A stretch of 64,000 bases of DNA from Achromobacter mucicolens (GTDB lineage Bacteria; Pseudomonadota; Gammaproteobacteria; Burkholderiales; Burkholderiaceae_B). Of this stretch, positions 32,860-41,896 are shown piece after piece; the first letter of the stretch is position 1, and every line of letters begins with the position of its first letter. A program made the translations under genes and the position numbers. The notes below the pieces were generated by a model that was not told where the DNA came from, did not search any database, and saw only the letters and a list, made by a program, of their open reading frames with translations. The stretch is taken from positions 1-64,000 of the forward strand of contig NZ_CADIJP010000001.1 of NCBI RefSeq assembly GCF_902859725.1, written 5' to 3'.

Positions 32860-33498
32860 TCACTTGGTGTAGTCCGGTTGTTGCGCAGGCGCGGCCTCTT
32901 GGAAGGCCGGTTGCGCGTTGCAGTGTTCGACGACGCGCAGAATGCGCGGGTAGGTCGACAGATCGCAGCCCATGCGCTGCGCGTTGGCCACCTGCGGCAC
33001 CAGGCAGCAGTCCGCCAGCGTGGGCGCATCGCCAAAGCAGTACGCGCCGTGTCCATGACGGGCCAGCAGCGCTTCCACCGCGGTCAGGCCTTCGCGGATC
33101 CAGTGGTGGTACCAGGCGTTCTTCTGCGCTTCGCTGGCGCCCAGCACTTCCTGCAGGTAGCGCAGGATGCGCATGTTGTTGACCGGGTGGATGTCGCACG
33201 AGATGGCGTGCGACAGCTCCAGCACGCGGGCGCGCGCCAGCGTGTCTGCGGGAATCAGCCGCGGCTCGGGATGCGTGGCGTCCAGGTAGTCGATGATGGC
33301 AAGCGACTGCGACAGCGCGACGTCGCCGTCGATCAGCAGCGGCACGCCGGCGGACGGGTTGCGCGCCACGTAGTCCGGCGCCCGCTGCTCCTGCTTGCGC
33401 AGGTTCACGGGCAGATATTCATAGGGCAGGCCCTTGAGCGCGAGCGCGATGCGCACGCGGTAGGACGTGGAGCTGTTGAAGAAGTTGTGCAGTTGCAT
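32860..33498 (-). CDS. nagL: Maleylpyruvate / maleylacetoacetate isomerase (zeta-class GST)
   Basis: A 212-residue zeta glutathione transferase. The signature SSTSYRVRIAL covers residues 9-19 (Ser9/Ser10/Thr11 activate glutathione), with NPSAGVPLLIDGDVALSQSLAI giving the cis-Pro and glutathione-binding Ser. It isomerises maleylpyruvate from gentisate ring cleavage to fumarylpyruvate. The neighbouring dioxygenase and hydrolase support the maleylpyruvate role over the tyrosine-pathway one. Confidence 0.9.
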   Translation of the reverse strand: MQLHNFFNSSTSYRVRIALALKGLPYEYLPVNLRKQEQRAPDYVARNPSAGVPLLIDGDVALSQSLAIIDYLDATHPEPRLIPADTLARARVLELSHAISCDIHPVNNMRILRYLQEVLGASEAQKNAWYHHWIREGLTAVEALLARHGHGAYCFGDAPTLADCCLVPQVANAQRMGCDLSTYPRILRVVEHCNAQPAFQEAAPAQQPDYTK

Positions 33499-33513
33499 GC
33501 GGGTCTCCCGGCC

Positions 33514-34212
33514 TCAAGCCATCTGCACGCTGAGCGTGCCCAGTCCGTCCACACCGCCGACCATTTTGTCGCCGCGCACCACGGGGCCGACGCCTTCGGG
33601 CGTGCCGGTGTAGATCAGGTCGCCGGCCTCCAGGCGGAAGTACTTCGAGAGATACGCAATGGTCTCCGCGATTGACCAGATCAGCTTGCCGATGTCGCTG
33701 CGCTGGCGGTCGGCGCCGTTGACCTGCAGCCAGATGCCGGCCTGCTCGATGCCCTTGACCGATTGGGCCGGATGCAGCGGGCCGATCGGCGCGCTCTGGT
33801 CGAACGCCTTGCCCAGTTCCCACGGGCGGCCGGCTTCGCGCATCTTCATCTGCAGATCGCGGCGCGTCATGTCCAGGCCGACGGCGTATCCCCACACGTG
33901 CTGCAGGGCCTCGTCGACACTGATGTTGGCGCCGCCTTTGCCGATGGCGGCGACCAGTTCGATCTCGTAGTGCAGGTTGGACGTTTCGGGCGGATAGGGC
34001 AGGGAGAGCGTGCTGCCTTCCGCGACCGGCACGACGGCGTCGGCCGGCTTGCAGAAGAAGAACGGCGGTTCGCGGTCGGGATCAAAGCCCATTTCGCGCG
34101 CGTGGGCGGCGTAGTTGCGGCCGACGCAGTACACGCGGCGCACGGGAAAACTGTCCTGGCTGCCGGCAATGGGCACGGCAATGGGAGCGGCGGGAGCAAA
34201 CACAAACGACAT
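33514..34212 (-). CDS. nagK: Fumarylpyruvate hydrolase (FAH family)
   Basis: A 232-residue FAH-fold hydrolase. CVGRNYAAHAREMG opens the fold, HYEIELVAAIG carries metal-binding glutamates, VGLDMTRRDLQ follows, and DLIYTGTPEGVGPV is the C-terminal signature. It splits fumarylpyruvate into fumarate and pyruvate, the last step of the gentisate route. It lies between the dioxygenase and isomerase genes, with 15 bases to the latter. Confidence 0.91.
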   Translation of the reverse strand: MSFVFAPAAPIAVPIAGSQDSFPVRRVYCVGRNYAAHAREMGFDPDREPPFFFCKPADAVVPVAEGSTLSLPYPPETSNLHYEIELVAAIGKGGANISVDEALQHVWGYAVGLDMTRRDLQMKMREAGRPWELGKAFDQSAPIGPLHPAQSVKGIEQAGIWLQVNGADRQRSDIGKLIWSIAETIAYLSKYFRLEAGDLIYTGTPEGVGPVVRGDKMVGGVDGLGTLSVQMA

Positions 34213-34286
34213 GGGTCACCCTTTGAGAGCGGAGGGAAATTTAGAAAGCGGCCGCGCGGCGGTGCCGCCGTCAGGCCATCAGACCG

Positions 34287-35354
34287 TCAGTCGACGCGTT
34301 CTTCGCGCCACAGGCCCAGCGCGTCCTGCACCGGCCGATCGGAATAGCTGAAGAGCGTCGCGTCTTCCAGCGCGGCAAGCTGCACCGGCATCCAGGAGGG
34401 CGCGACGAACACATCGCGCGGCCCAAAATGAAACTCCTGGTCGCCGATGCGCGCCGTACCCCGGCCCTCGACCACGCTGTACACCGTGGAATCGGTCGTG
34501 CGCGTGGTCTTGCCCTGAAAGCCTGCTGGCAGGAACTGCATGAAGGTGGCCATCGTCGGCATGGGATAGCCGCCCGTGGCCGGATTCAGGTAGCGCAGCT
34601 TGACGCCGTCCCAGGGGTCGAGCTCGCCATGCCGGTAGAGCGCATCCAGCGCCTCGCGGCTGCGTTCGTAGGGGTAGTTGAAGATGGGCGAGGTGCCGCT
34701 GGAAACGTGATGCCGCACGGGCGCCATGTTGTGGCCAAAGCGCGCCATGCTGTCGCCTTCGGGCCGCGTGACCGGCTGCGTGGCGGACGGATAGTTCTCG
34801 GCAAAGCCGGCATCCAGGAAGCGCAGCAGCGGAATGTCCAGGCCGTCCAGCCAGACCACCGGCTCGCCGCCTTCCACGGTTTCGGCGTTGCCGTGGTCAT
34901 GCCAGGTCCACGAGGGCGTGATGATGAAGTCGCCGGGGCGCATCGTCGTGCGCTCGCCGTTGACGGCGGTGTACGCGCCGCGGCCCTCGACGATGAAGCG
35001 CAGGGCCGATTGCGTGTGGCGGTGGCTGGGCGCGATCTCGCCCGGCAGGATGAGCTGCAGTCCCGCGTACAGGCTTTGCGTGATGCTGGCCTGACCCGGC
35101 AGGCCCGGGTTTTCCAGGATCAGCACGCGGCGCACGGCTTCTTCCGCGGAAATCAACGACCCGGACGCCATCACGTCGTCGCGCACGTCGTCGTATTTCC
35201 AGAGGGCCGGCACGCAGCGCGGCGCGGGTTGGCGCGGCACCAGGTCGTGCAGCGATTCCCACAGCGGGGCCATGTGTTTCTTGGCGATGCGCGCGTAGTA
35301 ACGGGCGCGGTCCGAAGCGGCGCTGTCCGCGCCGGCGTAATGACCGTCGTGCAT
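34287..35354 (-). CDS. gtdA: Gentisate 1,2-dioxygenase
   Basis: A 355-residue bicupin. The first cupin carries the iron ligands His111 and His113 ([12 protein letters not shown]) and a further His near 152-154 ([11 protein letters not shown]). The second cupin ([18 protein letters not shown]) lacks a full His set, as is usual. It cleaves gentisate between C1 and C2 to maleylpyruvate with Fe(II). It is the first gene of the leftward operon, facing the LysR gene across a 184-base control region. Salicylate or 1-hydroxy-2-naphthoate dioxygenases share the fold, but the pathway context favours gentisate. Confidence 0.9.
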   Translation of the reverse strand: MHDGHYAGADSAASDRARYYARIAKKHMAPLWESLHDLVPRQPAPRCVPALWKYDDVRDDVMASGSLISAEEAVRRVLILENPGLPGQASITQSLYAGLQLILPGEIAPSHRHTQSALRFIVEGRGAYTAVNGERTTMRPGDFIITPSWTWHDHGNAETVEGGEPVVWLDGLDIPLLRFLDAGFAENYPSATQPVTRPEGDSMARFGHNMAPVRHHVSSGTSPIFNYPYERSREALDALYRHGELDPWDGVKLRYLNPATGGYPMPTMATFMQFLPAGFQGKTTRTTDSTVYSVVEGRGTARIGDQEFHFGPRDVFVAPSWMPVQLAALEDATLFSYSDRPVQDALGLWREERVD

Positions 35355-35478
35355 GGTTGTCTCCTGTATGTCCGGCTGGTGCCGGCTTCTACGGGCGGCC
35401 GCCGCGTAAGTTCGCGGCTGGTCCTGATATGGAGACGATTATGCGAGCAGGAGCTATGTGGTTTGAAATGAAATTATC

Positions 35479-35497
35479 TTATTATCCATACCAATAA
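35479..35497. promoter_or_regulatory. Candidate LysR-type binding dyad
   Basis: TTATT-N9-AATAA forms a 19-base dyad that includes a T-N11-A LysR box. It is 42 bases before the LysR ATG at 35539 and 125 bases before the gentisate dioxygenase start, in an AT-rich pocket of the divergent region. Confidence 0.55.
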
Positions 35498-35538
35498 CCA
35501 TATACATACGAGACAAACCTCCCATCAAAAGGGCCTGC

Positions 35539-36474
35539 ATGGACTGGACCCACCGATTGCGGCTGCGCAATCTGAAGATGCTGCTCAGCCTGGCCCAGAC
35601 CCGCAACATCAGCCACTCGGCCGCGATGCTCAATACGACGCAACCGGGCCTGTCGAAATGGCTGAAGGATCTGGAAGACGATATTGGCCTGCCGCTCTTC
35701 GAGCGTCACGCGCGCGGCCTGCGCCCGACGCCGCATGGCGACGTGCTGATCGCGCACGCGCAGCGCGTGGAGTCGCAACTGGATCGCGCCAGCGCGGACA
35801 TGGCGGCCCTGCGCGAGGGCGGCGGCGGGCGCGTGGTGATCGGCGCGTCCGGCGCGTCGGCGTCCGACACCGTACCGCTGGCGGTGATGAAGCTGCTGGA
35901 ACGCATGCCGCAGGCGCGCGTGAAGCTGGTCGAGGGCACGACCGATCGTCTGCTGGCCCAACTGGCGCAGGGGGAACTGGATATCGTCGTGGGACGGTCG
36001 GCGCCGGAGCACCATGATCCCGCGATCCGCTTCGAGGCGCTGTACCTGGAACCCATCCACCTGGTGGCGAGGCCTCGCCATCCGCTCTTCGCAGTGGAGC
36101 AGCCAAGCTGGCAGGACCTGCTGTCCTACCGCTGGATCCTGTGGCCCAAGGGCACGCCCATCCGAAACGCGGTCGACGCCGCGCTGGCCGCGGCCGGACA
36201 GGCGCCGCCGCCCGACCATATCGAATCCAATTCCGTAACCGTCAACCTGACCCTCATCAACAACAGCGACATGATCGGCGTCGCGTCGCACCGCGCCGCG
36301 CTGCGCTTTTCGCAGATGCGGGCGATGCGCATCATTCCGGTGCGGCTATCGGGGTTCGGGTCGGTCGCGATGTACTGGCGCGAAGATGCGTTCCGGCCCG
36401 TGGCCGTGGAAGAGGCGATGGCGGCGCTGCGAAGCACCGTCGCCGAGCATGCCCCCGGCGTGACACGGCTATGA
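35539..36474 (+). CDS. LysR-type transcriptional regulator of the gentisate cluster
   Basis: A 311-residue LTTR. The helix-turn-helix lies at about residues 5-65 (LRLRNLKMLLSLAQTRNISH, then AAMLNTTQPGLSKWLKDLED). An effector-binding domain runs from about 95 to 300 (VVIGASGASASDTVPLAVMK, IVVGRSAPEHHDPAIRFEAL). It resembles the GbpR/PcaQ-like subgroup, whose HTH starts with residues like these. Being divergent from the gentisate operon, it likely activates it in response to the aromatic acid or a ring-cleavage product, and represses itself. Confidence 0.9.
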   Translation: MDWTHRLRLRNLKMLLSLAQTRNISHSAAMLNTTQPGLSKWLKDLEDDIGLPLFERHARGLRPTPHGDVLIAHAQRVESQLDRASADMAALREGGGGRVVIGASGASASDTVPLAVMKLLERMPQARVKLVEGTTDRLLAQLAQGELDIVVGRSAPEHHDPAIRFEALYLEPIHLVARPRHPLFAVEQPSWQDLLSYRWILWPKGTPIRNAVDAALAAAGQAPPPDHIESNSVTVNLTLINNSDMIGVASHRAALRFSQMRAMRIIPVRLSGFGSVAMYWREDAFRPVAVEEAMAALRSTVAEHAPGVTRL

Positions 36475-37019
36475 CTCCCGAGCCCGCCTCCGGCCTGAAC
36501 GCCCTGATTGATCAGTGCCGCAAGCTGGAAGCGGCTTTGGAGGCTGGCAACGACCCGTCCTCGTCTGCGGCGATGCACCGCTTCGTGGCCCACATGGACG
36601 AGGGCCGCACGCCACCGGGCATGTGGTCGCCCCTGGTGCTGTCCGTGCTGGTGATGGCGGGCGGGCTGGGCGTCGGCATTGAATTGCTGAGCCTGCTGCT
36701 GCGATTCGTCGGCCCCGCGATGGCCGCGTTCGCGCTGGTCGCGGTGTGCGCCGGGACTGCGCTGGGCCTGTCGATCGGGATGGTGCTGATGATGGCGGGG
36801 CGGGTACAGGGCGTGGTGCTGCTCAAGCGCCTGTCGATCGGTCTGATCGTCGTGGGCGCACTCGGCGGCATCGCCTGGACGCAGGGCGACGTCAGGGCCG
36901 TGGGGCCGGTTGTGGCGGTGCTTGGCGGGTTGGGGGCTTGGCTGGTGATGAACTCTGGCGGGTTTTATGTGTTTGTGGGGTATCGGGTGGCGTTGCGGTG
37001 TTTGGCGCGCCGGGCATAG
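36471..37019 (+). CDS. Small membrane protein of unknown function
   Basis: A 182-residue protein of unrecognised family. An N-terminal soluble part (about 1-55) precedes four hydrophobic segments: near LVLSVLVMAGGLGVGIELLS, AMAAFALVAVCAGTALGLSI, LSIGLIVVGALGGIAW and VGPVVAVLGGLGAWLVM. The ATG overlaps the LysR stop (ATGA), implying cotranslation with the regulator. Some relation to the cluster is possible, but nothing in the sequence shows a function. Confidence 0.65.
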   Translation: MTPEPASGLNALIDQCRKLEAALEAGNDPSSSAAMHRFVAHMDEGRTPPGMWSPLVLSVLVMAGGLGVGIELLSLLLRFVGPAMAAFALVAVCAGTALGLSIGMVLMMAGRVQGVVLLKRLSIGLIVVGALGGIAWTQGDVRAVGPVVAVLGGLGAWLVMNSGGFYVFVGYRVALRCLARRA

Positions 37020-37074
37020 CGATCACGTGCTGTCCGCGGGTACTGGAAGGGCACCTTGCAATTCGCGGCATGTC

Positions 37075-37938
37075 CTAGCGCCCCAGAGCTTCCGGCGGTG
37101 GCGGCGCACCTCGAACGTTGAAGACGCGGCACACCGCGTACCAGCACAACGCGGAAAACATGTTGTAGGGGAAGAGCACGAGCCACATCGGCAGCAGCCA
37201 ATTCTTTTTGCCTTGCATTTCGCCGGGTTCGCCTGAGCGCCAGGGCGCGTAGTGGCGCCAAGCTTCGGCGGGCGTCAGGCAAATCCGGTGGAGCGGGGCG
37301 TGCCACCAATTGGGTTCGCCTGGCGCTGGCAACCTGTCGGGACCTTCTTCCATAAACTGCCGGATGTATTCCCACACCTGCGCGACGTATCGGGGGTCTG
37401 GGTCGTTGGAGTGGTTGCTGTCGACCCAGAGGACGATACGGTTCTTCTCTTGACCGGCCGCAGGCTTGGGGCCGAAGGCGAGGGCAAAGTTGGTGGTAAT
37501 TCCGGCGCCGCCAAATTCATTGCGCACGAATACGCCTCCCTCGGTCTGCGCCCAGTCGAACTGGATAAGAGTCTTTTTGCGCAGATAAATGACTTTCTTG
37601 AGTTTTCGGCTGAAGTAAAAATTGGTCAAGCGTTTGATCAGAAAAATGCGGTACCAGAGAAATGGGGTGAAGACAAAAGAACTGATCAGGATGATGAAAG
37701 CCAAGTAATAATCGAGTCCGTGCGCAAACGCGAATATATCTGAGCCAGTCCAGATATACGTGTTGACGCAGATGAGAACCATAGTCAGCGACGTGTACAA
37801 CTTTGCCATGAAGACCGAATCGCCAACCCATGGATTTCGCAACGTCAATAGATTGCAGTCAGCGCTGACAAACTGATCATGAATCGCCGATTCAACCCCT
37901 GCTTTTCGTTCTCGAGAATAGGTCCAGGTAATTGCCAT
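37075..37938 (-). CDS. DUF6708-like membrane protein, candidate T6SS immunity protein
   Basis: A 287-residue protein with two central hydrophobic segments (VFMAKLYTSLTMVLICVNTY; YYLAFIILISSFVFTPFLWY) and another near the C-terminus (WLLPMWLVLFPYNMFSALCW). Between them is a soluble part with RIVLWVDSNHSNDPDPRYVA. It resembles the DUF6708 family, often found next to T6SS effectors. It lies 3 bases downstream of the VasX-like effector stop on the same strand, the standard place for immunity to a membrane-acting toxin. Base composition is markedly AT-rich for this chromosome (22 of 60 G+C at 37561-37620). Confidence 0.7.
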   Translation of the reverse strand: MAITWTYSRERKAGVESAIHDQFVSADCNLLTLRNPWVGDSVFMAKLYTSLTMVLICVNTYIWTGSDIFAFAHGLDYYLAFIILISSFVFTPFLWYRIFLIKRLTNFYFSRKLKKVIYLRKKTLIQFDWAQTEGGVFVRNEFGGAGITTNFALAFGPKPAAGQEKNRIVLWVDSNHSNDPDPRYVAQVWEYIRQFMEEGPDRLPAPGEPNWWHAPLHRICLTPAEAWRHYAPWRSGEPGEMQGKKNWLLPMWLVLFPYNMFSALCWYAVCRVFNVRGAPPPPEALGR

Positions 37939-37941
37939 CGT

Positions 37942-40900
37942 TCAGTGTTCCAATACAAACTGCGCAGGGGCTTCGGCGTTTTCGTCGAGGCCTTCGTTAG
38001 GTTTATAGATGACATCCAACACCAACTTCGAATAGGTTTTGATGTCAATCTTGAAATGTGCGATCAGCCCTCTCTCGACGATGTAAATTTCCGGGTCGCC
38101 TGCGATAGTGGCTTTATTGTGATCGGTCTGGGGTACGCTAAGCTCGTATTCCCAATCACTTTGTCCCAAGACGTAGTCGGGCAGCAGAATCGTAAATTCC
38201 GCTACGCTCGGTTCTTCGGGCACTGAGTCGGTGGTGATCTTTCCCCAGTCGGGCAATCTCCACGCGGTGTTGTGGTGCCAACGGCTGTCTACTCCAGGTA
38301 CGCCGAGGGCTTGAGCCTGTTCTTCATCTAGTAAGGCCGGTGCGAAGTAGGTGGCATACCAATTCTTGATTTCCTCGCTTGCGCTGGAGTACGGTGGAAG
38401 TCTTTTGCGCTGATCCAGTGTGATTTTTTTCCGATCCTCTCCGTCGTTTTCGAGCGTTCCGAATATGCTTCGCGCCGCCCATAGCTCAATTGGTCGATGG
38501 ATACGAGCTTTGGCTCGAGAATGTAGCGCCAAGCCGCCAGCGAGAACCCCTGCCCCAAGCAGTGCGATTGCTGCTGCCGCCCAGCCCGCTACCGGGATGA
38601 CAGCAGTTGCGCCAGCAATAGCAAGCGCACCTTCCAGAATCGCGGCCGAGCCGGCTACGACTGCAAGACCGCCAGTTGCCGTCAAGGCTGCGGCGACTCT
38701 GTCGCCATTTGCGCGCTGGCGATGTGCCTTGAATAAATCAGGGATAAATCCGAAGGCTATTGCGGGGTAGCCCGCCAGTCGGGTGAACAGATTGCTGCCA
38801 ATGAATCGGACAAATCCATTGCCAAAGGCGAAGCCGGGCACCGTCGCACTGACTCGCAACATAATGATCTTGTGAGAAGCCCGCGCGCTGACCAGCACAG
38901 CCGCTGCGGCGCCCGCCAGTCCGAAAAGCGCGGACGCGAAGCCTGCCGCGTATTCGAAAGACGGATCGCTCCGCAAGTTGGCGTAGGCGGTCCTAAGGCT
39001 CACTATGTTGAACCAGAGCATGCCTACGTTTAACGCTCCCCCGCCCGTCGTGTTGAGCAGCGATGCAATATTTGGCTTCACACGCCGCGTCAGGGTTTCC
39101 TCGATGGTCACTGTGCGGCTGCCGTGGACGCGCACCTTCTTTATCTCTTCGACCTTCGCCATGCCAGAATTAATGAGGTTGTCGACTTCACTGCTGAAGG
39201 CATCCGAGCGTACAACCTCATCGGTGATGCGGTAGCGAGCGCCAATCAAGCCCATGGCCTTGCTTGCGTTGGCCTCATCGGCGGCGGCAAGTACCTGCTG
39301 CCGCAGGGTGCGACTGGCGTCCCAGCGAGTCTTTCCTCGCATGCGTTTGAGCACCACGGTGGTCACAGTTTGCGCTGTCAGGTCCGTGACGCCGGCTGTG
39401 GCGGGAAAGCGCCCCGCCAGATCCTCAATGATGTAATCCGCGGCGCCCAACAAGGACCCCACCGCATCGGCCTTTTCCTTGAAGGGATTGAATGGCGCCA
39501 ACGCCGTGTAGATCGGGCTGTCATCCTTGTCGAGCCACGCATTCAACCGCATAAAACGAGGGTCGTCGTCCTCGGTGCCGGGCAACGACTGGCTCATGGG
39601 GTGAATCAGCATCGACAGGGACACTTCCAGCCCTATCGCTGATATTCGGTTGTTGCGATCGTAAGCGGTTAGGGGCGCCGCTAGGCTGTTCGGATCGTTC
39701 TCCCATACTGTTTCGGCAGTGGCAAGCCACTGATCGTGATCTTCGCTTGCCTTGGCCACGATGGCGTGGAGACGTCGCAATCGGCTCTCAACCTCGTCGC
39801 GCTCGGCCAGGAATTGGTGATACTTGGCCTTGTCGATACGCTCTCCTAAACGGCCGCCTGCGGGCGAAAAGTGCTCGTTCGTTAGCACCTCGAAGACCAT
39901 CTCGGAGGGCGTGAAGCGACGGTGGTGACCAACCTGCTTTTGCTGATACTCATAGCGCAACTTGGCCAAATGCTCCGGCGCATGCTTGTCGCGTGGGTAC
40001 AGGTTTCGCAAGGTCTTTTCAAGGAGTAACGCCACCAGATTGCGATGATGGTAGCTTTGGCTCTTAGCGCTCAAGGCCTCCACGTCCTGCCGAAATGCCC
40101 TCGGGAAATCCTTCGCGCCGAGCTCGGCGTTGTCCGTGCCGGAGGCCGAATGAATCTGTTCGGAGGGCATCAGGTCGCGTGTCTGATGCTGATACGCGGC
40201 GACGGAAAGGCCGAGATCCTGGCACAGTCCCTCCGCGTCATTGAGAACCACGACCGCCGGCACTCGCGGTTGCGTAAACCGATAGTGATTTCGATGGGCT
40301 AGAAACGTGCCAACGGGCAGATCATCCTTGCTTGCATGGCTGCTCCAATCCAGCGGCAGACGCTCCTGGCGCGGCTTGAAGTCCTCGACCCACTGTGTCA
40401 ACGCAACCGCCGGCAGCACGTGGGGCTGGCCAGAAGGCGATTTGACACCCGAGGTCAGTTCGGCCATGTCCAGGGGCCGCATATGAAGCCGCCGCACCGT
40501 GGCATCTGCGGAGATCCTGGCCGTCATGTCGTTGGTCCAGAGGTGCGGGCTATAGCCGACCCACACCTCCTTGGCAGTCTCGGGACTGGTGTCTGCCCAC
40601 ACCCACCCCATGCGTGCGCCCGCTTTGTACCTGTCCTTCCTGTCGTAGTTCTCCAGCCCGGTGTATGTCAATTCCTGATAATGACCTTCACCGTCGTACT
40701 CATGAATGACGAGCTTCTCGCCCTTTGGGCCTTTCATGAAGACATAGACATAGCCCGGACGAATGGCACGCAAGGTATACGAAGACAACTGCAGAAACGG
40801 AAAGCCCATTTCCAGTCTGAAGCCGGACTCGGCGTACCGGTACTGGGCGGAACCGTCCGAATTCGGAACAATCGCATATCGGATGGGAAGAATGGGAATG

Positions 40901-40953
40901 CGTGGGCAGCACGCCGGTGCGGACTTTGCGCCGCCTGCTGTGGTCTTAGTCAT
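37942..40953 (-). CDS. VasX-like T6SS effector (BTH_I2691/VasX N-terminal family)
   Basis: A 1003-residue protein. The N-terminal ~170 residues match the VasX-type region: a CPRIPILPIRYAIVP start, then LSSYTLRAIRPGYVYVF and WVGYSPHLWT. A long helical middle follows. Hydrophobic segments cluster at about 645-815 (e.g. ASALFGLAGAAAAVLVSA, AAALTATGGLAVVAGSAAIL, WAAAAIALLGAGVLAGGLAL), as expected of a pore-forming toxin. The last ~190 residues are soluble. It is coded directly after a DUF4123 adaptor and vgrG, its ATG overlapping the adaptor stop by 8 nt. Pore formation is inferred from family and helices. Confidence 0.82.
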   Translation of the reverse strand: MTKTTAGGAKSAPACCPRIPILPIRYAIVPNSDGSAQYRYAESGFRLEMGFPFLQLSSYTLRAIRPGYVYVFMKGPKGEKLVIHEYDGEGHYQELTYTGLENYDRKDRYKAGARMGWVWADTSPETAKEVWVGYSPHLWTNDMTARISADATVRRLHMRPLDMAELTSGVKSPSGQPHVLPAVALTQWVEDFKPRQERLPLDWSSHASKDDLPVGTFLAHRNHYRFTQPRVPAVVVLNDAEGLCQDLGLSVAAYQHQTRDLMPSEQIHSASGTDNAELGAKDFPRAFRQDVEALSAKSQSYHHRNLVALLLEKTLRNLYPRDKHAPEHLAKLRYEYQQKQVGHHRRFTPSEMVFEVLTNEHFSPAGGRLGERIDKAKYHQFLAERDEVESRLRRLHAIVAKASEDHDQWLATAETVWENDPNSLAAPLTAYDRNNRISAIGLEVSLSMLIHPMSQSLPGTEDDDPRFMRLNAWLDKDDSPIYTALAPFNPFKEKADAVGSLLGAADYIIEDLAGRFPATAGVTDLTAQTVTTVVLKRMRGKTRWDASRTLRQQVLAAADEANASKAMGLIGARYRITDEVVRSDAFSSEVDNLINSGMAKVEEIKKVRVHGSRTVTIEETLTRRVKPNIASLLNTTGGGALNVGMLWFNIVSLRTAYANLRSDPSFEYAAGFASALFGLAGAAAAVLVSARASHKIIMLRVSATVPGFAFGNGFVRFIGSNLFTRLAGYPAIAFGFIPDLFKAHRQRANGDRVAAALTATGGLAVVAGSAAILEGALAIAGATAVIPVAGWAAAAIALLGAGVLAGGLALHSRAKARIHRPIELWAARSIFGTLENDGEDRKKITLDQRKRLPPYSSASEEIKNWYATYFAPALLDEEQAQALGVPGVDSRWHHNTAWRLPDWGKITTDSVPEEPSVAEFTILLPDYVLGQSDWEYELSVPQTDHNKATIAGDPEIYIVERGLIAHFKIDIKTYSKLVLDVIYKPNEGLDENAEAPAQFVLEH

Positions 40954-41896
40954 CAGCGGATTCCTGTGCGCGAACGAGCGCGTCCAGTTGACGCAGACGA
41001 GCCTGAGGCGACTCGGTCAAGTCATTGAGAATTTCGCGTGCCTCATCGTTCTGGAGCAGCCACGGATGATGGGCGAACAGGTTTATGTATTGGGCCGTGA
41101 CGGTTTCTTCGTGAAAATTCAGACGGTCGGCCAATTGAAGGAGTTGCTCTATCCAGTCGCGAATCTCTTCGAGGCTGCGACCGGTGTGATCGGGAATCGA
41201 ATGCACCTCGTAGATGCGACTTTGCATGAAGTGCTCACGGGTGTTTGCGTCGAAGCGTTCGAGCTCGTGAGGGCGCAGCATCAGTACACTCGTCTTGCCG
41301 CCAACATATCCGGAAACGTCGCGATCCACGCGGCGCCAGTCGTGAACTGGACCCCAGCTAGCGCGCCAGAGCAAAGCGCTGATCGGACCAAGCCACGCAT
41401 CGCGGTGGTCCTCGTCCAACGCCTCGAGCCAGGCGGCGAGGTGATGCGGTTGAACGTTCAAGGTGGCTTCGCCCTCACAAGACAGATCAAGCTGCACTAA
41501 ACCTCTGAGGTGTGCCGCCAAATCACCGAGATCGGCCGCCGCACCGATGAACATTGCGCCACCTGCGGGCGCCCAGTGCGTGAGAGCCTCTTGCATCAGC
41601 CCAGGCTGGCTCGTCGCGTCAACCAGCAGCGGGCCGCGGTCAAATTGCTCATCCAGTGGCGTGCCTTGCCAGACCCAAGCATGCCAGGGTAAGGGATCGA
41701 ATTCTTTCACCATGTCCAACACGCCAGGCGCATAGGCGGGGCGGTATTCGCCCTCTTGCGGCACAGGGCGGTAGGCCCAGTTTTGTAGTGGCACGGTCAT
41801 CAGCAACAGATAGCGGAACGGCGTGCGAGGAAGCGCATCCTGTGTGATGTCCTTGCCCATGGATGTGATCCAAGGCGGAGTTTTGGGAAGTGTCAT
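40946..41896 (-). CDS. DUF4123 adaptor/chaperone for T6SS effector loading
   Basis: A 316-residue cytoplasmic protein of the DUF4123 (Tap/TEC) type: RYLLLMTVPLQNWAYRPV near the start, then GPLLVDATSQPGLMQEAL and HLRGLVQLDLSCEGEATLNV. Such adaptors load a cognate effector onto VgrG. Its ATG at 41896 overlaps the vgrG stop (ATGA) and its stop overlaps the effector start, so vgrG-adaptor-effector is one coupled unit. A 22-residue longer start lies inside vgrG and is less likely. Confidence 0.85.
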   Translation of the reverse strand: MTLPKTPPWITSMGKDITQDALPRTPFRYLLLMTVPLQNWAYRPVPQEGEYRPAYAPGVLDMVKEFDPLPWHAWVWQGTPLDEQFDRGPLLVDATSQPGLMQEALTHWAPAGGAMFIGAAADLGDLAAHLRGLVQLDLSCEGEATLNVQPHHLAAWLEALDEDHRDAWLGPISALLWRASWGPVHDWRRVDRDVSGYVGGKTSVLMLRPHELERFDANTREHFMQSRIYEVHSIPDHTGRSLEEIRDWIEQLLQLADRLNFHEETVTAQYINLFAHHPWLLQNDEAREILNDLTESPQARLRQLDALVRAQESADD

